A DNA stretch of 64,000 bases, taken from NCBI RefSeq assembly GCF_042453785.1, contig NC_091673.1:11627501-11691500 (forward strand). The letters run 5' to 3'. Positions 44,526 through 58,000 of this stretch are shown here, piece after piece. Below the pieces are notes generated by a model that ran no database searches, had not been told where the DNA came from, and saw nothing but the letters and a program-made list of their open reading frames with translations. The DNA is from Malus domestica. Taxonomy: Eukaryota; Streptophyta; Magnoliopsida; Rosales; Rosaceae. Numbering within the stretch: the first letter of the stretch is position 1; the number at the start of each line of letters is the position of its first letter. A program made the translations under genes and the position numbers.

Positions 44526-47500
44526 TTATTCATTGTTCAATGCCCGAGTGATCTCCCATGAGACGCCTTCAATTTCTTGCATAAGAGCATCACTGCCTTC
44601 ACAACCCTCCCGCTTGCAGTTAACAATCGCGACCGTGAATCGCTCTTTCGCTAATGACGCCAGATACATATCTTGTTCATCCTGGGATACAGAGCAAAAT
44701 TTTAGATCAATAAGAACTTCGCATACACCAAAAACTGGAAGCGTTTTCTCGACAAAACATCGATACAGATCATAAAATTAAGGACCCGAAAGAGGAGATC
44801 CTTGTGACTCGATTGTAAAAGTGACATAGGATTACCTCAGGCAGTTCATGGAATTCGTCAGGAGATATTTGCAGCAACTCTGCAGCAGCATGACCAGTAC
44901 ACCACGCAAAAACCTTCCCACTCTCGTCTGCGAGAGTGATTTTCAGGTGGAAAGTGCGGATAACTGCAGCGCCACAGTTGTTGTCATTACAGAAGCCACA
45001 CTCCATAACCCCATTGGGGAGCTCGGTAACGAAATGACCACATGTGGTATGTGAAAATCTTGTACTGACATTGGACTGAGCCCCCAGCCAAACTGCCCAA
45101 ACCTGAACTATCTGTCCACATGATAAACGATAACTACACATCCAAGAGAACTGATTCAAAGAAGGGATGCAAGATAATTTTGTCTTAAAGTTACAGAACT
45201 ATGAATCCTTTATATTTTAGGTGTGGTTTTTCTACTAGTTTTGTATGAGCGGTGGGTGTTGGTGTACTGATAATAATTACAAAACCAATGCAGGAGCACA
45301 CTCAGGAGTCAGGCCTACCAATCTACCATCGTTCCTTGATTCCAAATCATATTTTGGAAACAAAGTTGTGATAAACTGGCCAACATTTGCTATTGATAAG
45401 CTCAAACACGAAGAGAAGCTGAATATAAAGGCCAGTGAACATAGTAGATTAACAGCAGAAAATTCAGGAGTATAGACAAGCGAATACATACAGAAACTTA
45501 AGTCAAATGTTTTATCATGGCTACTAGCCAACAGTTAAGTTCATACAAATCCCGTACCTGCGTGCAGCTACCCTGGCTGGATAGATCAGCGAGTCTTGAC
45601 AACTTACGAAGACAAGATGAATTTAGTAATGCTGGCAAGCAACTGAGGTTGAAGAAAGAAGCTCCAGCACTGTTCTCAAACCATGATGCTTCCAAGCTGC
45701 CAAGCAAATATGTTTAAGTGGAAACCAAACTAAATCACATATCTAGAAACAAATCAGAAAGTGTCCAAACAAAAACTATAAGCTGACTTGTTGCCAACAT
45801 TAGAAAAAACGTTAACCAGCCTACATACTGACATCAGAGGTGACTAATTGTAATTCTTGAATAAGCTCACCACTTCCGCTTTGTCATAGAGCATGTCAGG
45901 CCTGATATGTACACTGTGTGACCAAGGCTTAACCTTCCGAGCGACCTAGGAAATAAATACATAGAAGTAAAATCAGCATCAGCATTATATATGTAAAAAT
46001 TATAATCAGGGAAGAGACTGTAAAACCATCTGTATTCAATTAACTAATTCTCCATACCAATTCTTCACAAAATGAAACTTTGCCCAAATTGGTCCAGTGG
46101 TATCTTCAATTCTCAAGGAGAAAACTGCTTCTGCGGTATGTTTTTCTTTGAAAATATTGGTAACAACACCATAAAGACTGACACCAGTCATCTTGTCACG
46201 AAGGCCAGAAACAAATGACTGCAAAACTTCACAAGCAAGAGATGTTAATAAAAATTAAGAACAAATGGTAACAAGAGCGTCAGGACAGGCAGTTGATTTC
46301 ACATGAACTTGGGTGATTCATTGGGTAGTAGATAAGAGCACGATAGGTTTACATGAATGGATAAGGACATTAAAGATAATTCCTGAAGAATCATAGTATG
46401 ACTTAGACAGATACACAAGGAACCCGTGCAAAAGTTATATCCAGTAACGCTTCAAGCTTCAAACAGTAAGCCATTGATAAAGTAAACATAATGCATTCCT
46501 TTAGAAGCACGGTACTCGTAGCTTCTAACAGAAGTTAAATTAGAGGCATGGCTAAATAGCAGTCAATAAAATGAGGAAGTATAATAGAAAGAAACTCACT
46601 CGGAAAGGATAGCTACTGAAGTCAATAGACCCATGTGAATCACATGGCAAAGAAACTTGAGAGACTTGTGGACCCTGACTGGGATCTATTGTGCTCAGAA
46701 GTCTTGACCCTTGATACCGATTTGGTGTCAGTGCTACACATACCTGATTAATACAGAAATTAGTCTGCAGCACTTCAAGTGATAACCCAATTAGTAAAAC
46801 GAAGATAAATGACTTACTTGCTCCTCATGTTGAATGAAAGGCACCAAAAACAATTGCGTTGCGCTACCAAATTCAAGGCAAACTTCACCACTTGTTTCGA
46901 TACCACTATCTATAGCTCTAGAGACATATGGTTTATCCAGTGCAAGCATACTTCCCACACTGAAGAAATTGAATTATGGACATAATAAGGAACAAGTATT
47001 AAAAAAAATATGAAATCTAGTGCAAGAGTTTACCTCAAAAGATTGGCCAGGACAACCTGATCACCCCACAGCAGAAATTGTAGCTTGACATCATCTTCGT
47101 TAACAAGAGTAATTTGTTTTCTCTGTAAAGTTCCAAACTTCCCATGAACTTCCAGTGGCCCAATAGATTCAATTCTATGCATACATAGGAAAACCAAGGT
47201 AAGTGGTTCACCACCACGCACAATTTAACCCCACGAAACACCTCTATACCTCATAGAACATCTCGATTTATTAAAATATAAAGAAAATTTATCTAACCTT
47301 GCATACAATGAATAAGGGACATCTTTATTAGCTGCAGAAATTGAAGAGAATGAATCCGAATAAAACTTAGCTCCTATCAACAATGAATCACCATCGTCAT
47401 CCTACATTAGTGAAGACAAAAAGGAAATGTAAGAGAAAAAAATTTATAAAATCATACCCAAACCTTTTCCCAACCGCAAGGCACCGAAGAAGTCCAACAG

Positions 47501-48186
47501 TAAAAGTTACCTCATCTAGCAATATCACTAGATATTCTGTTGGCAACAACCGCGGATAGCTAGATCCTCCTCCGGTGGCAGGACGAAGATAGCACCCAGT
47601 GAGGAAGATCTCCCTCCCCTTCTTCAGAATCCCATTACGGGGATCTACTAAGTCACAGTACCTGCAGGCACAAGAATTCAACATTTTGGTTTCGGATTAA
47701 ACTTAAATGTAATTGTAATTTGCAAATACACATATAAAAGCAGTAGACTCCAAGATTTCGGGTAATTACCGGCGGTGGAGATAAATGTCAATGGTATTGG
47801 AGCTCCAGTAATCCCCCAAGGAAAGCATATGGATGTTGGTACCTGAGAAAATACAAAATACTAATTTCAACAACAAATGCAAACAAAAATCACATTGCAA
47901 ACTGAAATTTTCGACACGAGAGACTACCCGGAAGAACAAAAGCCTCCACAACAACGGCCTCCAAAACACTACTCAATGACAAGAAATTCTTCTCATAAAT
48001 GGAGTCAATCGTCACGGTGTTCGGAAGCTTCCGCCTCTTATGCTTCTTCCTCAACTGCTTCACGCATTCCGGCATCTTCTTCAGAGGCCTGTCCCTACGC
48101 TGCTCGCTCCACGCCTATCGGAAACCAAACACAAACTCTCATATTATTCCTTTCTTTCATTTCCCCACATTTTCTCGGCAACCAAA

Positions 48187-48234
<48 letters not shown>

Positions 48235-48499
48235 CGATTAAGGGCAGTACCTGGGCGAGGTCTGAGAGCAGAATCGCGGTGGTGACGCCGCTGGAGTAGG
48301 CGCTGCAAGTCTTGAGGATCCGAGAGGCGGTCCAGTTCCAGCTGGGTCGAGTACTGGTCTCCGGTCCGTTTTGATTCGGATCCAGATTTTCGTCCGTTTC
48401 GGGCGAGAGGACGGACCTGGCGTAATCGATGAATTTGAGAAGCGGATCTTCGTGGTCTTTCTGCTCATCGATGTCCATGGCCGAGTTGATTGAGTTCAT
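44526..48499 (-). CDS. OB-fold ssDNA-binding protein, MEIOB/SHLD2/RPA1-like
   Basis: Thirteen exons join in frame: 48499-48251, 48114-47928, 47842-47770, 47661-47511, 47401-47298, 47174-47034, 46959-46818, 46743-46600, 46218-46058, 45945-45871, 45696-45558, 45111-44836 and 44681-44526 (665 residues). The start MNSINSAMDIDEQKDHEDPL lies in good context. The middle shows OB-fold-like segments (GDYWSSNTIDIYLH, IGPLEVHGKFGTLQ, GVSLYGVVTNIFKEKHTAEA, LRIEDTTGPIWAKF). The C-terminal part has a zinc-ribbon-like cysteine set, TTCGHFV...MECGFCNDNNC, followed by FHLKITLADESGKVFAWCTG and HAAAELLQISPDEFHELPE. This layout resembles the C-terminal OB fold of MEIOB, RPA1 and shieldin SHLD2. It probably acts in DNA repair or meiosis; the exact orthology is not decided. 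Confidence 0.85.
48190..48230. repeat. (GA)n microsatellite in intron 1 of the OB-fold gene
   Basis: Uninterrupted GAGA run of about 40 bp, close to the exon 1 donor. Confidence 0.95.
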
Positions 48500-48838
48500 T
48501 TTCGCTGAGTTTACAACTCGCCCTGGTAATCTGCTCTGAGTGAATATTGCATTAAATAGTAATACACATTTTTTTGGTTTTAAATGGGAGGGAAGAGAAA
48601 TCGTTCCGGTTTTTGGCGCGAGTTTTGAAAAATATGGGTTCGGTAGTGGACTGGGCCGCAGTCCATATGATTGGTATGGGCCTCGCACGCGCTAATTCCA
48701 TCAGGATTAGTCACTCCCCACCCCTTTTCATCATTAGACGCTGCCAATAAATTCCGATAAAAAAGTACAAAGCTCTTGTTGAAGCTCTGCCCTCGTAGCT
48801 TGACAACTCTGTCCTATTCTCTTAGGCATAAAATAACA

Positions 48839-48991
48839 GAAAAACTAATTAAATGAGTTTGAAAACTTTGAGTTTTAACGATAAGGATAAAATAAATGGT
48901 AAAGTGAATAGTATCAGGATTGACTTTTTAGTGTAAAAATGTGGTTTTTCGTTAAAATGAATAATACCAGGAGCTTTTCGTTAAAGTTTCC
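48839..48991. mobile_element. Mutator-like MITE, copy 2
   Basis: Same family as 4720-4873 (shared GAAAACTTTGAGTTTTAA, GATTGACTTTTTAGTGTAAA, CAGGAGCTTTTCGTTAAAGT). It is flanked by TAAAATAACA and TAAAATAAAA, a 9/10 match consistent with a 9-10-bp duplication. About 153 bp, no coding capacity. Confidence 0.75.
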
Positions 48992-49391
48992 TAAAATAAA
49001 AGCTCAATTGTCGTTATGCCCTCAGAATTGTGATATAATGGCATTCGCGGGGTTGGCAAAATCTGTGGCTCAAAATTGACTTTTCCAATGTGATCTCCTA
49101 CTTTGCTTCTACCTCTTTTTATCCTCCTTGGCAGCTTCAAATTCGTTGGAAATATTGCCTTTTCCTTTTGCAGCACATGGTTTACCATTGCTCTCATATT
49201 TTTGAGAAGGGAATGCCATCGCTAATAAATTGGCGAATTTAGGGTTGCTTTCGTCTTCCCTTGTATGGTATCTCTTTTCTAGACATGATTTTTAGACATC
49301 CCAACCAACCTAAGGTTTGTCTTCTCTTTTTGATGATTTTTGTTATTTGCATGATCGTCTTTTCTTTTTGTTTTGCAGATTATTACCTTTA

Positions 49392-49774
49392 GACCATCTC
49401 CAATGGTTGAGCTAAAAACCAAATATTTTAGCCCGGAAAATTTAGTTTTTAGTCCAGAAACAGCTTTTATGCTCCAACCGCTCTAGCCTAAAATTATTAA
49501 ATAATGAACTTAGGCTATTTTTGTGGATAAATTTTTTTTTTAAATAAATATGTAGACTATCGTAAATTAATTTTATGAACATTTTAATCTAAAAAATTTT
49601 AAATTCCGATAATATTGAAAAATTTAAATTCCGATTTATGGGCTAAATTTTGGGAGAAATCTGACCTTGGTTTAGCATTTAGCATTTAGCCCAAATTTTC
49701 CCCTTGGGTTGGATTGGGTTTGGGAGGAAATTTTGGGAGATAATTTGACTTTTAGCCCACCATTGGAGTTGGTC
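49392..49774. mobile_element. Tourist-like (PIF/Harbinger) MITE
   Basis: The ends GACCATCTCCAATGG and, inverted, GACCAACTCCAATGG are 14/15 identical, and the element is flanked on both sides by TTA (49389-49391 and 49775-49777). The 3-bp TTA duplication is the PIF/Harbinger signature. The 383-bp interior includes TTTAGCCC repeats and has no gene. Confidence 0.8.
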
Positions 49775-50504
49775 TTAGATTTTGTTTTAAATGAGTTAAA
49801 TTTCATGTCCCCCTTTTCCTTGTATCTTTCTTATTTTCATTTCTAAAAGGGTAAAGTTTATGTCCATTCTTTTTCATGTATTTCTTTTCTTTCTTTTTTT
49901 TTGGTATTGCGAGGGGTAAAATTCATATTTCTCAATTAAGTGTAACTTCTTTTTTTCGTCAATCAATAAAATGTTCCTTATAACGTCGAGGTTTCTTAAT
50001 AATAAAAATAAAAAAAATAAAAAAATAAAAGGTGACTCAATTCTCACTTTGCCCTCACAACCATTTTGTCTTAATTGACCCATGAACCTTGGAAAGAGTG
50101 ATACAGAGAATGTTCATGGGGCGAAGTCGGACAAAATGAGGTTCGGTGGGCAAAGTGATATATGAGTCACAATCTAGAGGGCATAACAAACTAACAATAA
50201 TTAAGCGTAATTTGAAATATCACACAATGATTACCACAACAAACTCGCATATCAGATTTAGCTGCATTGTCGTATTTTGTCCACCCCACATATGGAATCT
50301 GTACCTAGAAAAAAAAAGTATCAAAACTCCCCCCTCCCCACTGCAAATTACAACCCAAATCGAGAGAGGAGGAAAAATCGGATGGGAACATCAGAAACCT
50401 AAATGATGTACTGTCACAAACAATGCAAGAGCAGTCCAGCAAGACGACGCTCAAACCAGCAACGATGCTGTGCATGTATACTTCACATTAGAATTGAGTT
50501 GCCC

Positions 50505-52475
50505 TTAGATCTCATGTTTCAGAATCACGCCGGTGATCCCTACAGATGATTTAGGCCGATAATGTTCATCTGTATCGACCTCTTCAATTTCCTGAATGGA
50601 AGACCGTATGCAAAGCATTATAAATTAGGTATTATCCAAGTCTAGGCATGATAATAAGTTACCCAAGCTGCACAGAATTTTATACCTGTACCACTTCCTC
50701 TCCTTTGATGACCCGTCCGAATACAATTAGCTTATCATTTAAATCTGGTATTGGTGCAGTTGTGATAACAAGCTCAAATTCTTTGTTGTCTGGTCTAGCC
50801 TTCGTAGTTCCAAGCATAAAAGCTTCATGCTTCGGACTACAGGTTCACACAGGCAAGAATAAGCTATCAGCTTTGCAACACAGGACCAACAGGCCACACA
50901 ACCAATGTAAAAGTTTTATCTATGAAACAAACCTCGTAACAAGTTGACTACGAAGCTTCCCTTTTGATATCCAATCTTCAGCAGCTCCAAGTCCTTGGGA
51001 ACCACCCCCTTTGATTATATAGTGCTTGATCACGTGACTGAACGACATCCCCTTGAAGTGTCCCTTTTGACTGCAAAACTAATGCCTTAGAAGTGCCATG
51101 ACGGCATAACACACTATTGCCCTTACAACCAACAAAAACCAAGCAAGTCTATTTCTGGATGTTACTGCTACTCAGAATCTTGAAATGATTTCTAATCGTC
51201 GAAGTTCTAATTTTATTTACAATTTAGCCTGGATACAAGTCAACTAGGTCTCCATATCACCAAGGTTATATGAACCTTTAACCTGTTGTTGCGTATTTGA
51301 TAATTTACAAAGGAGTTACAACAAAATATACCCCTTGGCTTATAAGATGATAAAAATATTAAATAATAAACCCCTTGGATCCGAGCAATTTTACTAACAG
51401 CTATGTACAAGGTCACCCCGTCCCATAATTTTAACTTTATTCTCTTACTCTGTAGAGAAATAGCTTCAAATAGAGATGATTTAATATTACTACAGCAAGT
51501 ATGCATGCAAGATACATGTGATGTCGAATACTCACCATAAGTCAATAAATCTATCCACGACCTCTGGAGAACCATCCTTGAAAAGTTCCACCGTGATAGG
51601 ACCTTTTGGTGTATTTAGAATCTACAAAATACACAGGGAAGTGGAAGAAGAAAGAAAGTGAATAACTATAATTGTGGAAAAGCAGACAGGTGACTTACAC
51701 TCTAAAAATAAAACATCAGCGGAAAGACTAGGAATGAAATGACACCGAAGGAAACCGGTGCAGCAATCCTAATTGTTAAATTTTCCCAACCCAGATACCT
51801 TCCGAGAAAAGAGGTTTATTGATAAACTTTGCTACATAACAAATTTAACGGCCGCAGCAACACCACAAGGTCCACAACCACCCCGCCGCGTTAATTCTAG
51901 AAATCGAAAATTGCAGGTTCATGCAATGTGACACCAAATAGAAAGTTGGCAGTACAGCAAATGTGTTTAAGAACTTAAGAAACTTACAGCATAACCGGGA
52001 AGATCGCCCTTCTTTCCAAACCCATCAAAATCCTAAACAAACAAACAAAAAAAACCCACCTAATTTAGTCAACTACACATTTACGCATAATTATTATCCA
52101 AACAAGAAGATTAATTCATTCTTAATTAATTACGCAAATGGAAAATACCCATTCCAAATTAATACCTCTCGATTAGATAACTCCGACCCAGATTGGTCCA
52201 GCGACCTACGAGGGCAAATTAGCGCGCACGATAAAAAAAAGTAGCTGAAACTACCCATATATAATCCAACTTTCCAAACAGATAAAATCATCAAAATTTT
52301 GAAAATATCAGTTGAAATGGTACCTTCGGAACCAATAGCGATAAGTGGCGACTAACGACAAGGCAGCCAAGGCGATGATTAAATTGCACATAACTATGGT
52401 GGTGATACTGATTCGAGTCGGCCCCTTCTTCTTCTTGCTCTGAAGTAACAGCGCCTGCGGCTTTATCCGCGCCAT
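50505..52475 (-). CDS. CYP21-4: CYP21-4-type membrane cyclophilin
   Basis: Seven exons join in frame: 52475-52324, 52205-52166, 52032-51988, 51621-51536, 51070-50933, 50836-50686 and 50591-50505 (232 residues). The N-terminus [20 protein letters not shown] is highly characteristic of CYP21-4. One membrane helix follows at ~23-44 ([15 protein letters not shown]). The cyclophilin-like domain covers ~80-225, with [40 protein letters not shown] and [13 protein letters not shown]. The usual active-site signature (FHR..., FM.QGGD) is changed to [12 protein letters not shown] here, so isomerase activity is doubtful. Family members are single-pass Golgi proteins, reported in Arabidopsis to affect growth and stress tolerance. 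Length is near the Arabidopsis protein (about 236). Confidence 0.95.
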
Positions 52476-53207
52476 GAGGTTCGAACTTCAACTCTAATCA
52501 CGAAATCTGAAGCAAAAAAAATTAATTAAAACTAAAAAATTGGTTGATGAATCTTGATCCCCAAATCGATTGGAATCGAAACCCTAAAAATGAAGTGGAA
52601 TTTGAAATTGGTGAGAGAGTACCTTTGGGGGGTTGGTTGGATTGGGTCGCAGTGAGGTTCAAGTGTTTGAATCGGATAGAGAGAGAGAGAGAGAGATTAG
52701 AGTTTGGTGGGCGATTTCAGTTTTAAGTAACCGGTCTGGTTCGAATTTTTCGATCTTTCTCGTTGAATTTAATTTTGTGATTTCAAAAAATTTAAGTTGG
52801 TGGATGGAGATGGAGCCCACGTGAGATTATTCGCCGGAGAAAAGAAAACAAATCTCTTGAAAAATTAAGGAATGGACGGTTGTGATTGAACTAGCGTGTT
52901 GATTTCGGTTGTTTGGCGTTTGGTTTTGTGGCAGCCTGACGCGGGGTTTGTTCGTACCCGCCTTTGCTAAACGAACCGGTTTATAATTTTATTTGTGAGT
53001 AAGAGGTTTCAAATTTGATTCAAAAGAATAATAATTTTATTCATATTTTTGAAAAACTGGAAAAAATAATCCTTACCGATTTGGAATCGAGATCCGAAGA
53101 GGATCTCACATTCTAGATTTCACAGATCGAGAGATTCAGACTGCTTATTTTAAAACTTAAGGTCTCGATTAGCCTGCCTACATCATACAATCGAACTAGA
53201 CTCTCTT
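52476..53207. other. CYP21-4 promoter side and intergenic DNA
   Basis: Contains the CYP21-4 5' leader, with a GA tract at 52678-52697. No other gene is seen. Confidence 0.6.
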
Positions 53208-53392
53208 TCCTTTTCTTTTCTTTTTTGAACAAAACCATATTATCTATATAAAAAGAAGAGGTAGGTTTAACCTCATAATGGGCTAGCAATAATGTAGTTC
53301 AAATTCACTTTTGACAATAATCGAACCTAAGACCTTTCATTTACAAATGAAGAAGAATACCACTAGACCGTAGTACTAAGTGGCACCCCTCC
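53208..53392 (-). mobile_element. tRNA-derived SINE, full-length-looking
   Basis: On the minus strand, TACGGTCTAGTGGTATTC resembles a polymerase III A box and GGTCTTAGGTTCGATTAT a B box about 45 bp later. It is followed by GCTAGCCCATTATGAGG and an A-rich tail (53208-53227). Short direct repeats AAGAGAG flank it (53393-53399 and 53201-53207). The 185-bp length and tail are typical of plant SINEs. Confidence 0.75.
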
Positions 53393-53988
53393 CTCTCTTA
53401 AATGGTTCGAATTTCTCAGTTCGTCGATTCTGGAAAGGAATTCACCAAAAGGCATCCTGTTTTTCTAACCAAAACTAGTATGCTTATACATGGCAAGGCC
53501 AAAACAACAAGATGTGAAAAAAGGAATGAGGATTTTCTTCGGATTATCTTTGTGAAGATTTTAGGGATCATTTAATCGTGTTCATTCATCGTAAAACGTG
53601 CGATCATAAATCATTTTAAAAAATTTATTTAAAATTAAACACAAATAGTACTTGATAAAAACTGACAACACGATTCACAGTGAACGAATATGATTAAAGA
53701 ATCCTCTGGTTCCTCATTCCGTAAAAAAGGGCATGACATGATTCTGCTCCGAAATGTTTTCTTTCATGTATCCTCTCATTATTTAATATTGCCAAGAAGA
53801 TGGTGTTATGCTTCTCAATTAAGTTAGGAAATTATTTTCCAAGCACCCGAAAATAGAATTAGTCCACCAAACAACGTCATTGGCCTATCTATTCGTCAGA
53901 TTATCAAGTTAACCGTATTTTGACAAAATTTGCATATTACTAACAATCTCTCTAATGCTCAGTGCTTTGCAAGAGGAAGACAAAGGAT
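53393..53988. other. Intergenic DNA without recognised features
   Basis: AT-rich; I see no gene, RNA or repeat boundary. Confidence 0.6.
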
Positions 53989-54231
53989 CAAGGACAGAGC
54001 TGTATAGGGCTTAGGAGGGCATCCGCCCCCACTCAATTGTGTGTGTGTGTGTACTTTTGCATTCCAATTTCGAAGCCCTAATTAAACTACAAATGAAAAA
54101 TTGGATTGCATTTCAATTCCAACGTCAATTCTAATTTAACTATAAAAAAAATGGTCTAATGGAAAAAAGACAAGATATATCCGCTAGTTTACATGCTTGT
54201 GACATTAGCATTAACTCTTCTAGTTGCTATT

Positions 54232-55025
54232 GTTGTTGGATATATGTAAACAATCTGTGACTATTTATATATGCTAATAAATAATAAATGCAATAGGAAT
54301 TAACAGAATATAAACTAGAATACGAATTATAAAACAGACAACTTGAAGATCGAGGCTTGCGTACCGCAATGTCCTTGAAACAGAAATTTCGTCCCTACTA
54401 TGTGCTTGTAGTTCTACAGACGTCTGCTTCACCAGGATTCAATGATCAAGTTAAAATTCCAGCACCGGAAAATTTAACTTCTAGCGAATTTAGTGTGGTT
54501 CTCTCAGTAAGAAGGTTTAGGAATGTAGAAGATGAAGTTGATTATTTTCTGTATTCTAAATGCCATGCAGATGGATGTATATGTAGCAGATGGATGCCTG
54601 TTTGCAACAGGTATGAGAATGAGGTGTGATTGTTAGGAGACATCTCTTCAGAATGGTGCTTTGCTTTATGTTCAGAAAGAACTCTCAGACTTCATCTGAA
54701 AATATGAGTCTTTTCATAAAAAATAAATAATTAATTAAATTCGAATTTAATTAAAAATAATTAAGTAAATCAGAAAAATAATTAATTAAATCATTTAATT
54801 ATTAGAGCCCCAAGGCCCATCTTTTGACAATTAAATATATATTAATTACCAATTAATTAGTACACCTCAAAGCCCAACCTCAAGGGTGAGCCCAATTTTA
54901 GTCTCCAGGCCTATTACTCCAATCACTTTCTCTAAAGGACAAAGCCTTATAAAGTGATAAAATCTTTTGGGAATGGGCAATGTGGGACAAATAAATTTCT
55001 ACTCAAACTACTCAAATTTCCAACA
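54232..55025 (-). repeat. Left LTR of the copia element (3' LTR)
   Basis: On the element's strand it begins TGTTGGAAATTTGAGTAG. It pairs with the LTR at 59616-60471. The boundary at 54232-54234 is uncertain by a few bases because TGT is repeated there. Confidence 0.85.
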
Positions 55026-58000
55026 ATACCCCACATTTGAGTTGAAATTTCATTCAAACTCCAATAAGTACCCCACATTTGAATGCAAATGTAAATGCAA
55101 ATGTGTGACTAGGCTGCCTAAAACTGAGAGAGAATAGTCATGATATGCATCAGGTGAAGTGTCTTTTGGACTTGAACTTACCCTAGTGAAAACATATCGG
55201 GTTTACTTGGTGACGCAGTGGATGTGGAAGATCTTGAACTGTTCACCGCAGTAGTAAACAGAGACAATATGCTACACACATATCATGGCTGCCACACGTC
55301 AATTCATACGGTTGTGTTCATTTTGGCCCTGAACAGATTCCGGATTTCGTAGGAGCTTTAGAGAATTTAGCTATTTCAATTCTCATAAATGTGGCCCCAT
55401 TTACTCCTATATAGGTGACATTAATTAAGAATAGTCTGCCATATTCCTCTTGATAACAAGATATTAAAGTCATTAAATGTATAAAACATAACCCCTCAAA
55501 CGTCAACAGACAACACACATTTTATCATAAGAATGGGTAAGGTGTGTGTTCAACTTTTGAATCAAACTCAACCAGTTTGCCTATTGAACCTAGACCATGG
55601 GATCTCCAATCAGCTAGGTTAGGTTTCTGCCCAGTTCGATTCATTGAATTGACTTAAGACCTATTCCCTTCGATGTAAATAATATTTGCTCTCTTGGTAG
55701 GCCTTTTGTCAAAGAATCAGATATATTTTCCTTTGACTTCACATAATCAATGGATATTATTCCATTGGAGAGCAACTTCTTAAGAGTATTATGTCGACGC
55801 CTAATGTGACGTGACTTCCCATTGTATACATGACTTTTGACCCTTGATTGCGCGGCCATACTATCACAATGTATACATATAGCCGTGACCGGCTTTGGCC
55901 ACATCAGAATATCCTCCAGAAAATTTTTGAGCTACTCAGCTTCTTCGCCAGCCAAGTCTAAAGCTATAAACTCGGATTCCATGGTGGACCGAGCTATACA
56001 TTTTTGTTTGGAGGATTTCTAAGATATTGCTGCACATTCTAAGGTAAAAACATATCCACTTGTCGACTTGGATTCTGTAGTGTCAGAAATCCAGTTGGCA
56101 TAATCCAGTTGGCATCACTGAAGCCTTGTACAACATGTGGATATTTTGTGTAGTGTAATCCGTAGTCAAGTGTATTTTTTAAATACCTTAACACTCGTAC
56201 TAAAGCATCCCAATGCTCTTGTGCCAGATTACTTGTATATCTACTAAGCCTACTTACTACATAAGCTAAGTCGGGCCTAGTTGAATTCATCAAGTACATC
56301 AGACTTCCAATTACTTGAGAATATTCAAGTTGAGATATGGCATCGCCTTTATTTTTCTCCAACTTGCATCCAGGATCAAAAGGAGTTGCAGCAGGTTTGC
56401 AGTCAAATTGACCAAACCTTCGTAATATTTTTTCTGCATAATGGGATTGTGTGAGGACATATCCTTCAATATTTCTCTTAATTTGAATTCCTAAAATAAC
56501 ATCGGTTTGACCTAAGTCTTTCATGTCAAAACTGGAATTCAACATTTTCTTTGTTTTGTTGATTACATCTTTATTGCTTCCCATTATGAGTATATCATCC
56601 ACATACAAGCAGACAATAACACAAGTTTTATCATTACTCTTAATGTAGACACATTTATCAGATTCATTTATCTTGAACTCATGTGTCAACAAAGTATGAT
56701 CAAATTTCTCGTGCCATTGTTTTGGTGCTTGTTTAAGTCCATATAACGACTTAACTAATTTGCACGCTTTGCCTTGTTATCCTTTAAGCACAAACCCTTC
56801 AGGTTGTTCCATGTATATTTCTTCATCTAGTTCTCCATTTAAAAATGTTGTTTTTACATTCATTTGATGTATATCAAAGTTGTATACAGCCGCAATCGCT
56901 ATTAACGTCCGAATTGACGTTATGCGAGAAACTGGAGAATAGGTGTCGAAATAACCCAACCCTTCTTTTTGGCGATAACCTTTGGCTACTAAACGTGCCT
57001 TGAACTTGTCAATGGTTCCATCCGCCTTAAGTTTCTTCTTGAGAATCCATTTATGACCAATTGGTTTACTACCAGGAGGTAAATCAACCAATTCCCATGT
57101 GTTATTTTCCATAATGGATTCCATTTCACTTTTAATTGCTTCCTTCCATAAAGGGGCCTCAGAAGAAGACATTACTTCTTTAAAAGTTCTAGGTTCATTC
57201 TCGGACAAGAAAGAAATGAAATATGGTCCAAAGTTTTTAGAAACTTTGATTCTTTTTCCTCTTTTTGGTTCCACATCATTTCCTTGGACACCAGAAGAAG
57301 AGACTTCATCATGACTATGATCATGAACCCTCTTTGTATTAGAACCAGATTCTTTTTCTTTGTAAGGGAATATATCCTCAAAGAATTATGCATCCGCTGA
57401 TTCTAATATAGTGTTGACATTTATGTCAGAAATCGAGGATTTCACAACAATGAACCTATAAGCAGCACTATTATTTGCATATCCAATGAATACACAATTA
57501 ATAGTTTTAGGTCCTAGTTTCGTTCTTTTTGGTAATGGAACTTGCACATTTGCTAAGCAACCCCACACTTTAAGGATTTTATAAGTGGGTTTATGTCATT
57601 TCCATAGTTCATAAGGTGACTCGTCAATTTTTTTAGAGGAACCTTATTCAATATGGTATTTGCAGTAAGTAAAGTTTCACCCCACAAACTGTGTGGAAGC
57701 CCATAACTATTTAACATGGAATTAATCATATCTTTGAATGTTCTATTTTTTCTTTCGGCAACACCATTTTGTTGTGGTGTGTATGGAGCCGTTGTTTGAT
57801 GTATAATTCCATGTTGTGCACAAAAATCTGAGAAGGCAGTAGACTCATACTCCCCTCCTCTATCAGATCTAAGTGCTTTGATTTTTCTCTCAAGTTGATT
57901 TTCAACTTCAGCTTTATATGTCTTAAACATATTCAAAGCTTCGTCCTTACTATGAATCAAATAAACATAACAATACTTACTGCAATCATCAATGAAAGTG

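Larger units (their letters stand above)
48500..50504. other. Intergenic DNA with two MITEs
   Basis: No gene is supported. The OB-fold gene's 5' leader lies at the left edge and the CYP21-4 3' UTR at the right edge. MITEs are listed at 48839-48991 and 49392-49774. Confidence 0.6.

Noticed and set aside
54357-54629. 90-codon plus-strand open frame, repeated at 59739-60011
   Set aside because: It lies in both copia LTRs, antisense to the element, and has no domain. Repetition comes from the LTR pair, not from a gene family.
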